From Paracoccaceae bacterium (GTDB taxonomy: Bacteria > Pseudomonadota > Alphaproteobacteria > Rhodobacterales > Rhodobacteraceae), in assembly GCA_022843025.1 (NCBI GenBank), contig JALHOL010000001.1, positions 124,001 through 188,000 of the forward strand: a stretch of DNA of 64,000 nt, given 5' to 3'. Below, piece by piece: positions 34,076 to 41,475 of the stretch. Position numbers and translations under genes: made by a program. Positions within the stretch are counted from its first letter, which is position 1. Each line of letters opens with the position of its first letter. The notes under the pieces were generated by a model that was not told the origin of the DNA, made no database searches, and worked only from the letters and a program-made list of their open reading frames with translations.

Positions 34076-34747
34076 TCAGCGCCGGATGAGCGACGTCCCG
34101 GCAAGAATGAGCCAAAGCGTCAGGGCGAGGTAGCCCGCGATGGATGCCAGCGCGAAGAGTTCGCCCGACAGGCCCAAGGCGAGGGCCGGGGTTTCGAAGC
34201 TGCCCATGGTGATCAGCGCAGCGGTGAGCCCGCCTGCGAGGGGAAGCGCGCGGTGACCTTCGCCCCGGTGGATGGCGGCCATCAGCCCCACATGCAGTGC
34301 GGTGGCAAGCTGGCCCAGATGTTCGCCGATAACCGCGCCGCCAAAGGCATGCAGGGCGGTGAAGGTGGTGGCTGCATCGGGCATTTCCGCAAGGGCGGGC
34401 ATCACCAGCACCCAGCGCAGAAGCCCCATGGCTTGCAGAATGCCCGCGAACGCGCCTGCGATGGCGGCGGCGATGGCCAAGGCCGGGGCGCGCTGCGCCC
34501 GGCCTTGGCCCAGCGCCTGCGCCATCGCGAGCGGGGCAAAGATCAATGCGCAGGCAGCAAAGGCATACCATGTGGCGATGAGGCCAGACCCACCTGCCGC
34601 AAGGGACGCGAGGATGGTTTCAGGCGTTTCGCGCAGGATTGCCGGATAGTCGAACGTTGCGGCGAGACGTGCATAGGGAAGGTTGAAAGCAAGAGCGAGC
34701 GCGATAAGCGCCATACCCAGGGAGCGGTTGGGATTGACGGGGGGCAT
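34076..34747 (-). CDS. Conserved integral membrane protein, TetR-controlled
   Basis: 223 residues from ATG 34747 (MPPVNPNRSLGMALIALALAF), with GGAG 5 bases upstream. Six to seven hydrophobic helices (GMALIALALAFNL, WYAFAACALIFAPLAMA, APALAIAAAIAGAFAGILQAMGLLRWVLVMPAL, AFGGAVIGEHLGQLATALHVGLMA, ALPLAGGLTAALITMGSF, LFALASIAGYLALTLWLILAG). LLRWVLVMPALA and GEHLGQ resemble DUF4386-type membrane proteins, function unknown. Two palindromic operators separate it from the divergent TetR gene, so its expression is probably de-repressed by a ligand. Confidence 0.8.
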   Translation of the reverse strand: MPPVNPNRSLGMALIALALAFNLPYARLAATFDYPAILRETPETILASLAAGGSGLIATWYAFAACALIFAPLAMAQALGQGRAQRAPALAIAAAIAGAFAGILQAMGLLRWVLVMPALAEMPDAATTFTALHAFGGAVIGEHLGQLATALHVGLMAAIHRGEGHRALPLAGGLTAALITMGSFETPALALGLSGELFALASIAGYLALTLWLILAGTSLIRR

Positions 34748-34760
34748 GGGGTTCTCCAAT

Positions 34761-34829
34761 ATGTCACTAAATGGTGACATAGGGCCGCGACGTGAGTCGC
34801 ACAAGCAAAATGTCACTGATCGGAGACAT
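34761..34829. promoter_or_regulatory. Twin TetR-type operators
   Basis: ATGTCACTAAATGGTGACAT at 34761-34780 is a perfect palindrome (7-bp arms, 6-bp centre). A second, imperfect copy, ATGTCACTGATCGGAGACAT, lies at 34810-34829. The starts of the two copies are 49 bp apart, between divergent genes, as expected for autoregulated TetR control of both. Confidence 0.85.
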
Positions 34830-34841
34830 CAGGATGGGGCG

Positions 34842-35435
34842 ATGGTGAAAGATCGGGAACTGACGGCTGCGCGACTGGTCGAGGCGGGGTTTGTCGTGCT
34901 GGGGGCAGAAGGTCTGGCTGGTTTCGGCGTTAATGCTGTGGCGCGGGCGGCGGGATGCGACAAGAAGCTGATCTATCGCTATTTCGATGGGCCTGAGGGA
35001 TTGCTGGCCGCCATGGGGGCGTCGTCGGGGCGTGCCATGGCAGAGGCGCTGGAGGCGGTTTCGGTGGATGGCGCGGGCTATGGCCATGGCGTGCTCAGGC
35101 TGCTGGAGGCGCTGGCGGCGCATCTGGCGGGTGATCCGGTGGCGCGTGAGGCAGCGCGTGTTGCGCTTGCTGCGCCCGAGGCGGAGGCGGCGCCGTTTCG
35201 GGCGGCGCGAGCTGCCGTGCTGCGCGACTGGTTCATTCAGGCCCGGCACCGCATGGGGATGGCGGCGCCGGAGGGTGTGGATGCGGCGGCGCTCAATGCG
35301 GTTCTGATCGCAGGGATCGAGGCGCTGGCCGTTGCGGGTGATTATGCCGGGATCCGCCTGGCCGAGCCGGAAGGGCGCGCGCGGGTAGAGACTGCCTTGG
35401 CACGGCTGGTGCAAGGGGCCTATGGGGGGCGGTAA
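34842..35435 (+). CDS. TetR/AcrR family transcriptional regulator
   Basis: 197 residues from ATG 34842 (MVKDRELTAARLVEAGF). The N-terminal HTH reads GFGVNAVARAAGCDKKLIYRYFDGPEGLLAAM, the classic TetR recognition helix followed by YRYF. The C-terminal ligand domain is Ala-rich and unassignable. Twin palindromic operators lie directly upstream, shared with the divergent membrane protein. RBS AGGATGGGG. Confidence 0.9.
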   Translation: MVKDRELTAARLVEAGFVVLGAEGLAGFGVNAVARAAGCDKKLIYRYFDGPEGLLAAMGASSGRAMAEALEAVSVDGAGYGHGVLRLLEALAAHLAGDPVAREAARVALAAPEAEAAPFRAARAAVLRDWFIQARHRMGMAAPEGVDAAALNAVLIAGIEALAVAGDYAGIRLAEPEGRARVETALARLVQGAYGGR

Positions 35436-35748
35436 TGGCGCCGCGCTGATCTGGCATTGCCGTGGCACGGCGGCGAATCGGCGGCTTTCGGGAGTTTGCA
35501 TGTGACTGGAAGTCGCCTGGATATTGCCATGGAAAAGCCACGATGCCCGCCCCACGGCCATGGAATGGCCCCGATGACATATGCGTAAGGGTAGTGGCCT
35601 TACTCGATAGGGGTGAGGTGACATAGCTGAACGGATGGCAGGCATCCGTTTGACAGCCTGTGATTGATCGGGACTGAATTGAGATTTTGCCGCGGATGCG
35701 TTCATTAACCTTTGTGTACGAGTAACGAAGTTCAGTGAGTTGTGTGCC
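35436..35748. other. Intergenic region with two small hairpins; no gene seen
   Basis: 313 bp between TetR and the first small paralogue. GTAAGG/CCTTAC (35585-35603) and CGGATG/CATCCG (35631-35647) are short inverted repeats, possibly a weak end for the TetR transcript. The last 50 bases before the small gene are A/T-rich and include ATTAACC, a CtrA-like half site, probably the promoter. I find no convincing coding frame in the rest. Confidence 0.5.
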
Positions 35749-35919
35749 ATGTTCCAGATTCTGGGAGTGATGTTCCGTAAGACTGCTGCGGAAAGCATCA
35801 AAACCGTATCGCCGCCCGCCCTGGGCCGCGCCGAGCTGCAAAATCTGTTTCGGGATGATTTTGCCGACCTCTCCGTCATCGAAAAACGCGTAAGGCGTCC
35901 GGCCTCTGCAGCGCAGTAA
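35749..35919 (+). CDS. Small conserved protein, paralogue A (56 residues)
   Basis: ATG 35749 to TAA 35919, product starting MFQILGVMFRKTAAESIKT. It aligns with the product at 36196 without large gaps: ILGVMFRKTA with VLAVTMLKKTA, LGRAELQNLFRDDFAD with LGRAELEDLFQDDFAA, and a basic Ala-rich tail ending in AAQ in both. Two related short proteins in tandem in the same orientation support it as a real gene despite its size. No signal peptide; the N-terminus is mildly hydrophobic, then a charged amphipathic helix. No clear ribosome site. Function unknown. Confidence 0.7.
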   Translation: MFQILGVMFRKTAAESIKTVSPPALGRAELQNLFRDDFADLSVIEKRVRRPASAAQ

Positions 35920-36157
35920 CCGGTAGGGAATCGGTTGATTTGCCGTGGCGACAGGCGGGCGGATCCGGCCTGTCAAATGCCCGCGAAAAGCCAAGATCCC
36001 TGTGCCTTTGCCACGGTCCTGCCTGATCTTCCCGCACCAAGGGCCACCCGCGCCACACGATGGGGTGGGCGGGGCACAGACCAAGGTATTGGCTTCATCC
36101 CTGTGCGGTTCACAGAAATGCCCAAGTCAGGTTGAGGTTAACGCGCCGATGCCGTCT

Positions 36158-36172
36158 TTAAAGAATAGTTAA
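36158..36172 (+). promoter_or_regulatory. CtrA-like box TTAA-N7-TTAA
   Basis: TTAA (36158-36161), 7 bases, TTAA (36169-36172) match the CtrA consensus exactly. It lies 24 bases before the ATG of the second small protein. CtrA in Rhodobacterales controls motility, gene-transfer-agent and competence-type genes. Confidence 0.5.
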
Positions 36173-36195
36173 GTCGATCAGATGAGTGCTGAAAA

Positions 36196-36378
36196 ATGAT
36201 GAAGGTTCTTGCTGTGACCATGCTGAAAAAGACCGCTGAACCCACCGTGGTTACCGGGCCGCAGATTCTGGGCCGCGCGGAACTGGAGGATCTTTTTCAG
36301 GATGATTTCGCCGCCCATGCGATGCTGATCAAGTCGCGCAAAGCCGCACGAGCAGCACAGGGCCGTCTGGCCGCCTGA
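36196..36378 (+). CDS. Small conserved protein, paralogue B (60 residues)
   Basis: MMKVLAVTMLKKTAEPTVV...; the second Met at 36199 aligns with the start of paralogue A and may be the true start. The core LGRAELEDLFQDDFAAHAMLIKS is highly acidic-amphipathic, followed by a basic Arg/Lys/Ala tail (RKAARAAQGRLAA). It probably forms two helices. A CtrA-type box overlaps its promoter region. I do not recognise a characterised family; small basic-acidic proteins like this are often regulators or adaptors, but no function is claimed. Confidence 0.72.
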   Translation: MMKVLAVTMLKKTAEPTVVTGPQILGRAELEDLFQDDFAAHAMLIKSRKAARAAQGRLAA

Positions 36379-36437
36379 GGGTGGTCTGTCTGATGTTTGT
36401 TGCGCGGCCCTTTTGGCAGGTGGGGCCGCGGATGGTG

Positions 36438-36746
36438 TCAGAAACGTTCGGCGCGCAGGACCTGAGTGTCTGTTACGCTGACAACGCCGATATGGCGTTC
36501 AACCACGGTAAAGGCGGCGTCGAGCAGGGCGTCCAGCCGTTCGGGGCGGATGAGGCAGATCACAGCGACCATGCCCGCCCGGCCGACCTGACCTTCACGT
36601 GTCCAGCGGCCCGAGCGGCCCGATCCGCCAAGGACGGGCAGGACGGTGAAACCCGACACGCCCGCACGGGTGAGGGCGTCGGTCAGGCGGTTCTCCATCG
36701 GGGCTTCGATGATGATTTCCACGCGTTTGGCCTGATGGGTTTGCAT
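36438..36746 (-). CDS. sbtB: PII-like signalling protein SbtB
   Basis: 102 residues from ATG 36746 with GGAGG 5 bases upstream. Ferredoxin-like PII fold pattern: RVEIIIEAPMENRLTDALTRAGVSGFTVLPVLGGSGRSG, where the GGSGRSG segment is the T-loop/nucleotide region of SbtB-type PII proteins. The gene follows sbtA directly (stop and start separated by one base), the arrangement seen for SbtA-SbtB pairs in cyanobacteria, where SbtB binds adenyl nucleotides (AMP, cAMP) and blocks or tunes the bicarbonate transporter. The C-terminal Cys pair of cyanobacterial SbtB (R-loop) is absent here. Confidence 0.88.
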   Translation of the reverse strand: MQTHQAKRVEIIIEAPMENRLTDALTRAGVSGFTVLPVLGGSGRSGRWTREGQVGRAGMVAVICLIRPERLDALLDAAFTVVERHIGVVSVTDTQVLRAERF

Positions 36747-36747
36747 G

Positions 36748-37728
36748 TCAGCCTCCGGAAAGGGCGGTGGCCACGGCGACATAGGCCGGGATGCCAAGGG
36801 TGAGGTTGAAGGGGAAGGTGATCCCCAGAGAGAGGGTCAGGTAGATCGACGGGTTCGCATCCGGCAGGGCCACGCGCATGGCGGCGGGCACGGCGATGTA
36901 GGAAGCGGAGGCGGCCAGCGTCATCATCAGCGCGGTGCCGCCCGGTGACAGGCCGAGGATCAGGCCAGCAGCAAGGCCCGTGGCGGCCCCGATTACGGGC
37001 ATCAGGAGGCCGAAGGCCAACACGCCGGGGGTGAGGATGCCGCGCGCGCCGCGCAAGCCGCGCCCGGCCACAAGGCCCATGTCCAGCAGGAACAGGCACA
37101 GCACGCCCTGGAAGGGCGAGACGATGAAGCTTTCGATGCGGGCCATGCCTTCGGCCCCGGTGATGAGCCCGATGGCGAAGGAGCCGACGAGAAGGACGAT
37201 AGAGCCGTTGAGCAGAATTTCGCGCCACAGTTCGGCATCCATGCCTTCGCTTTTGCCGCCCGCGCGGGTGACGATGAAGAGGGCGGAGATGATGGCCGGG
37301 GCCTCCATCGCGGCGGCGACGGCGACCATGTAGCCTTCGGCCGCGATCCCTTGGGATTGCAGGACGGACGTTGCGGTGACGAAGGTCACGATGGAGATGG
37401 AGCCGTAATGCGCGGCGACGGCGGCGGCATCGGTGACCGACAGGCGGGTGAGCGCCTTGAGGAGCGCGAAGGCGGCGAAGGGCAGGGCGAAGGACAGGAT
37501 CACCCCGGCCACGAGGGCGGCGAGGAGATTGCCGTCAAGCCCGTGATCGGCGACGGCGACGCCGCCTTTGAAGCCAATCGCAAAGAGAAGGTAGATCGAC
37601 AGGGCCTTGGCGGCGGCTTCGGGGACCGAAAGTTCTGACCGGGCAAGTGCGGCGGCAAGGCCGAGGGCGAAGCAAAGGATCATTGGCGTCAGCAGGTTCG
37701 CGCCTGCCAGCGTCAGGATGTCTTGCAT
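36748..37728 (-). CDS. sbtA: Sodium-dependent bicarbonate transporter SbtA
   Basis: 326 residues, ten hydrophobic helices in two inverted halves. ANLLTPMILCFALGLAAALARSELSVPEAAAKALSIYLLFAIGFKGGV is the SbtA (DUF897) N-terminal half, with the conserved LSxYLLxAIGxKGG motif; AAHYGSISIVTFVTA matches the HYGSVSAVTF bicarbonate/sodium site of SbtA. The second half ends ITFPFNLTLGIPAYVAVA (family TFPFN signature). Imports bicarbonate with sodium. Operon with sbtB; a carbonic anhydrase lies 160 bp upstream on the same strand. Confidence 0.92.
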   Translation of the reverse strand: MQDILTLAGANLLTPMILCFALGLAAALARSELSVPEAAAKALSIYLLFAIGFKGGVAVADHGLDGNLLAALVAGVILSFALPFAAFALLKALTRLSVTDAAAVAAHYGSISIVTFVTATSVLQSQGIAAEGYMVAVAAAMEAPAIISALFIVTRAGGKSEGMDAELWREILLNGSIVLLVGSFAIGLITGAEGMARIESFIVSPFQGVLCLFLLDMGLVAGRGLRGARGILTPGVLAFGLLMPVIGAATGLAAGLILGLSPGGTALMMTLAASASYIAVPAAMRVALPDANPSIYLTLSLGITFPFNLTLGIPAYVAVATALSGG

Positions 37729-37847
37729 GGATCGGCCCCCTGTTGGTTGGTCTGGAATATAGAGGCGTTCACGGCGCTGTGAAGATGCTGCGCCGCGGAA
37801 AAGCAACAGGTGTTTATCGGGGGCGTGGCGCAGGCGGTTGGGGAAGA

Positions 37848-37870
37848 TTGGGTATTTGGGCCAAGGTGAA
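37848..37870 (+). repeat. Dispersed intergenic repeat, copy 2
   Basis: TTGGGTATTTGGGCCAAG then GTGAA (one change from the other three copies), followed by TGGGCAGG. It lies 20 bases beyond the stop of the minus-strand carbonic anhydrase gene, in antisense orientation to it. Confidence 0.85.
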
Positions 37871-37890
37871 TGGGCAGGTTCGGCTTTTTC

Positions 37891-38538
37891 CTAGACCGGG
37901 ACGAAGCCCGCGCGGGTGGGATCGAACTGTTCGAGACCGCCTTCGCCTGTATCCGTCCACAGACCGTGCAGCGTGAGGCGGTCATCTTCGACGGCGGTGC
38001 GCACGAAGGGGAAGGTCATCAGGTTTTCGAGGCTGACGAGGACGGCTTCTTTTTCCAGCGCGCGGAGGGGGTCTTCGGGTTTGGTCAGGGTGACGCGTTC
38101 GTAACCGGGGCGGAGGATATCCATCCAGCGGCCGACGAAGGATGATTTCATCTCAAGCTCCGGCGCGTGGCCGGAGCACATGTCATGGCAGCCCTTGACG
38201 CCGCCGCAGTTGGAATGGCCCAGCACGACGATATGCGCCACGCCCAGCGAGGTGACGGCGTATTCCACCGCTGCCGAGGTGCCGTGATATTCGCCATCCG
38301 GGTTGTAGGGCGGCACAAGGTTCGCGACGTTGCGGTGAATGAAGAACTCGCCTTCATCCGCGCCGAAGATCGAGGTGACATGAACGCGCGAGTCGCAGCA
38401 GGAGATCACCATGGCGCGGGGATGCTGGCCGCTTTGCGCAAGGCGGCGGAACCAGGCTTTGTTGTCCTGATAGGTCGTGGCGCGCCAGCCATGAAAGCGG
38501 CTGATCAGATAGGCGGGAAGGGGCCGGGCCTGTTGCAT
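37891..38538 (-). CDS. Beta-carbonic anhydrase
   Basis: 215 residues from ATG 38538. Zinc ligands Cys47 and Asp49/Arg51 of the CxDSR motif (ISCCDSRVH), then His108 and Cys111 in VVLGHSNCGGVKG: complete beta-class site. IHRNVANLVPPY is also typical. Interconverts CO2 and bicarbonate. Being next to sbtA-sbtB on the same strand, it likely supplies CO2 or bicarbonate to metabolism as part of one inorganic-carbon unit. No signal peptide, so cytoplasmic. Confidence 0.95.
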   Translation of the reverse strand: MQQARPLPAYLISRFHGWRATTYQDNKAWFRRLAQSGQHPRAMVISCCDSRVHVTSIFGADEGEFFIHRNVANLVPPYNPDGEYHGTSAAVEYAVTSLGVAHIVVLGHSNCGGVKGCHDMCSGHAPELEMKSSFVGRWMDILRPGYERVTLTKPEDPLRALEKEAVLVSLENLMTFPFVRTAVEDDRLTLHGLWTDTGEGGLEQFDPTRAGFVPV

Positions 38539-38644
38539 GGGGCATCCCTTTGCAGTGCTTCGAGCGGCCTTGGTAGGATGAAGTATAGGAAAATTCGAGT
38601 GTTTATTTCCTTGGACGGCAACCTTTCGTTCAATGGCATGAAAC

Positions 38645-39037
38645 ATGCTGTCCCCGGGTGTGATACGCGTGGGGGAAGTGATGACGAGCGGGGTGGTGAC
38701 CTTGCATCCGCAAGAGCGGGTGGATGAGGATGAGGGGGCAATCCTGGCGATCTTTGATCGGCTGGGCCCCGATCCCGGGGCAAAACTGGTGACCCGGGCG
38801 GTGGGTGAACTGGCGATGGCGGTGACCGTGATGTGCGCGCAGGTGGATCGGCATGAGCTGGACAGCCTGCCACGCGCGTTGAAGCGGATGCAGGCGATGG
38901 CGGCGGGCGTGGGTCTGGTGAGCCTTGCGCAGGTGGCAGAGGATGCGCGCGAGGTGTTGCTGCGCGGGGACGCCACGGCCTTTGCCGCCGTCTGGGCGCG
39001 GCTGATGCGGGTGGCGGAACGGTCGCTGGTGCGCTGA
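38645..39037 (+). CDS. Conserved hypothetical protein
   Basis: 130 residues, start ATG 38645 (MLSPGVIRVGEVMTSG). Mostly helical: RALKRMQAMAAGVGLVSLAQVAEDAREVLLRGDATAFAAVWARLMRVAERSLVR has the look of an Hpt-like helical bundle but lacks the phospho-His motif, so no phosphotransfer role can be claimed. Divergent from the carbonic anhydrase gene with about 105 bp between. I do not recognise a family. Confidence 0.6.
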   Translation: MLSPGVIRVGEVMTSGVVTLHPQERVDEDEGAILAIFDRLGPDPGAKLVTRAVGELAMAVTVMCAQVDRHELDSLPRALKRMQAMAAGVGLVSLAQVAEDAREVLLRGDATAFAAVWARLMRVAERSLVR

Positions 39038-39190
39038 GCGGAGCGTTGCGCGCCGTGGTGGCCTTGCCCTGCGGGGCGGGCGATGTGACCCGTGCTTTTG
39101 CCCGATATGTGTGACGAGCTGTGACTGCCCTTGCGGGTGCGGGGCGGCGTTCTTAGGGTTCTGCGGGAAATCACCTGTGGAACTGATGCC

Positions 39191-40600
39191 ATGACCGATG
39201 CCGTGCTGCCCTATCTGACGCCCGCTTTTGCCGATCCCGCCGCCGTGGCCTTGCCTTTGCACGTGGTGCCGTCTGACGGGATCGAGGCGATCAAGGCGCA
39301 GTTGGGGCCGGAGGCGGCAGGGTGGCTGGCGGCAACCGGGTTCAAGGGAGAATTGGGCGAGGTGCGGCTGTTGCCCGCCGCGGGGGGCGGTTTGGCCGGG
39401 GCGGTGGCAGGCTATGGCACGGCCAAGGCGCGGCGGCGGATGCGGTTCGGGCTGGCCAAGGCGGTGGCGGGGCTGCCTGCGGGTGCATGGCGGATTGAGG
39501 GAGCCTTGAGTGTTGCCGAGCGGGAAGAAGCGGCGCTGGGCTGGGTGTTGACGCAATATCGCTTTGGCCGCTATCGCGCGGCGAAGGCCGAGGCCGGGGC
39601 GCTGCTGGTGTGCCCGGACGGGGTGGATGCGGCGCGGGTGATCGCGATGGCGCGGGGCGAATTTCTGACGCGCGACCTGATCAACACGCCCGCACAGGAT
39701 ATGGGGCCGGGGGAGCTTGAGACGGCCTTTGCTGCGCTGGGCGCGCGGTTTGGCGCGGCGGTTGCGGTGGTGCGGGGGGAGGACCTGCTGGAGCAGGGCT
39801 TTCCCATGGTGCATGCCGTGGGGCGGGCCAGCCCGCGCGTGCCGCGCATCATGGAGATGCGGTGGGGGGATGCGGGGCCTGCGCTGACGCTGGTGGGCAA
39901 GGGCGTGTGTTTCGATACCGGGGGGCTGAACCTGAAGCCGTCATCTGGGATGAACCTGATGAAGAAGGATATGGGGGGTGCCGCCACGGTGATGGGGCTG
40001 GCGCAGATGATCATGGAGCTGGGCCTGCCCGTGCGGCTGCGGGTGATCGTGCCGGCGGTGGAGAATGTGGTTTCGGGAAATGCGTTGAAACCGAAGGATA
40101 TTCTGACCAGCCGCAAGGGATTGACCGTGGAGGTGAATGACACCGATGCCGAAGGGCGGCTGGTGCTGGGCGATGCGCTGGCCTGGGCGGGAGAGGAGCC
40201 TTGCGATCTGCTGGTGTCGATGGCCACGCTGACCGGCGCGGCGCGGGTGGCGGTGGGGCCGGACCTTGCGCCGTATTACAGTGATGACGCGGGGGTTGTG
40301 GCGGCGTTGGAGGCGGGGGCTATGGCGGGGTTTGATCCGGTCTGGCGGTTGCCATTCCATGATGCCTATGAGGCGGTGATCGAACCGGGGATTGCGGATC
40401 TGGACAATGCACCGGGGTTTGGATTCGCCGGGTCGATCACGGCGGCGCTGTTCCTGCGGCGGTTTGCGGATCACCCGCGCTATGTGCATTTCGACATTTA
40501 CGGCCACACGCCGAGCGAAGCGCCGGGGCGACCCAAGGGTGGGGTCGGGCAGGGCGCGCGGGCGCTGTTGTGCGGGTTGCCCGCGATGCTGGGGCTGTGA
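39191..40600 (+). CDS. Leucyl aminopeptidase family protein (peptidase M17)
   Basis: 469 residues from ATG 39191. The M17 catalytic part is intact: LVGKGVCFDTGGLNLKP (metal Lys, Asp), MKKDMGGAATVMG (metal Asp, catalytic region), and VNDTDAEGRLVLGDAL (NTDAEGR signature with catalytic Arg), then MATLTGAARVAVG. The N-terminal half (about 1-170) is the divergent M17 N domain. A shorter-than-PepA variant common in alphaproteobacteria that releases N-terminal residues. Stop and start of the next gene share TGATG. Confidence 0.93.
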   Translation: MTDAVLPYLTPAFADPAAVALPLHVVPSDGIEAIKAQLGPEAAGWLAATGFKGELGEVRLLPAAGGGLAGAVAGYGTAKARRRMRFGLAKAVAGLPAGAWRIEGALSVAEREEAALGWVLTQYRFGRYRAAKAEAGALLVCPDGVDAARVIAMARGEFLTRDLINTPAQDMGPGELETAFAALGARFGAAVAVVRGEDLLEQGFPMVHAVGRASPRVPRIMEMRWGDAGPALTLVGKGVCFDTGGLNLKPSSGMNLMKKDMGGAATVMGLAQMIMELGLPVRLRVIVPAVENVVSGNALKPKDILTSRKGLTVEVNDTDAEGRLVLGDALAWAGEEPCDLLVSMATLTGAARVAVGPDLAPYYSDDAGVVAALEAGAMAGFDPVWRLPFHDAYEAVIEPGIADLDNAPGFGFAGSITAALFLRRFADHPRYVHFDIYGHTPSEAPGRPKGGVGQGARALLCGLPAMLGL

Positions 40601-41418
40601 TGGACCGGCGTTTGACGGCCTTTTCGGGGCGGGTGGCTTTGGAGGGTTTGCGCGGGCAGGTGGCGGCAGAGGTCTTTGTCGCGGGGGAGCGGGGCGCGGT
40701 GGCGATGCCGTTGGCCGATCTGTGCGCAAGCCCGGGCGGTGCGCGGGACCGGCAGGTAAGCTTTGGCGCGGCGCTGCTGGTGGTGGAGCAGCGGGACGGG
40801 GCAGTGTTCGTGCAGATGGGCCGTGATGGCTATTGCGGGTGGCTGGAGGCGGGGGCGGTGGGGCCTGCGGTGACGGCGACGCATTGGGTGGCGGCGGTGG
40901 GGACGCATCTTTACCCCGAGCCACGGGTGCAGGCGCGGGAACGCGCGGCGCTGCCTTTTGGCGCGCGGGTGGCGGTGCTGGAGGATGACGGGAAATGGGC
41001 GCGGGTGGCGGGGGGATATCTGCCATCGGTGCATCTGCGACCGGAGGGGGAGTGGTTTGACGACCCGGTGACGGTGGCAGAGATGTTTCTGGGGACGCCC
41101 TATCTGTGGGGCGGCAACAGCCGGGACGGGATTGACTGTTCAGGGCTGGTACAGGCGGCGTGGCTGGCCTGCGGGCGGGACTGTCCGGGAGATAGCGACA
41201 TGCAGCAGGGGCTGGGTGCGGCTTTGGCAGAGGGCGCGGTGCTGCGACGGGGCGACCTGATCTTCTGGAAGGGGCATGTGGCGCTGGTGGTGGATGGGGA
41301 CCGGATGATCCATGCCAATGGCCACAGCATGGATGTGCGCCATGAGGGGATTGCGACGGCCATCGCGCGTATCGCGGCGCAGGGGGGCGGCCCGGTGGCG
41401 GCGCGGCGGCGGGGGTGA
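40600..41418 (+). CDS. NlpC/P60 family cell-wall hydrolase with SH3 domains
   Basis: 272 residues from ATG 40600. Residues about 20-150 form SH3b-like modules (VGTHLYPEPRVQARERAALPFGARVAVLEDDGKWARVAGGYLP), followed by the NlpC/P60 domain: GTPYLWGGNSRDGIDCSGLVQAAWLA with catalytic Cys, GDLIFWKGHVALVVDGDRMIHANGHSMDV with catalytic His and the third polar residue His. No signal peptide is visible, as for the dipeptidyl-peptidase VI type that acts on cytoplasmic muropeptides. Coupled to the aminopeptidase (TGATG overlap), suggesting joint recycling of cell-wall peptides. Confidence 0.92.
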   Translation: MDRRLTAFSGRVALEGLRGQVAAEVFVAGERGAVAMPLADLCASPGGARDRQVSFGAALLVVEQRDGAVFVQMGRDGYCGWLEAGAVGPAVTATHWVAAVGTHLYPEPRVQARERAALPFGARVAVLEDDGKWARVAGGYLPSVHLRPEGEWFDDPVTVAEMFLGTPYLWGGNSRDGIDCSGLVQAAWLACGRDCPGDSDMQQGLGAALAEGAVLRRGDLIFWKGHVALVVDGDRMIHANGHSMDVRHEGIATAIARIAAQGGGPVAARRRG

Positions 41419-41475
41419 GGCTTGCCGCTGGCGGCGGCGGCGGGCTATGGTCCGCGCCTGGGAAAGGTGGTCGGG

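Noticed and set aside
35935..36135. Small frames in the gap between the two small paralogues
   Set aside because: No similarity to either paralogue, no ribosome site, Pro/Arg-rich composition.
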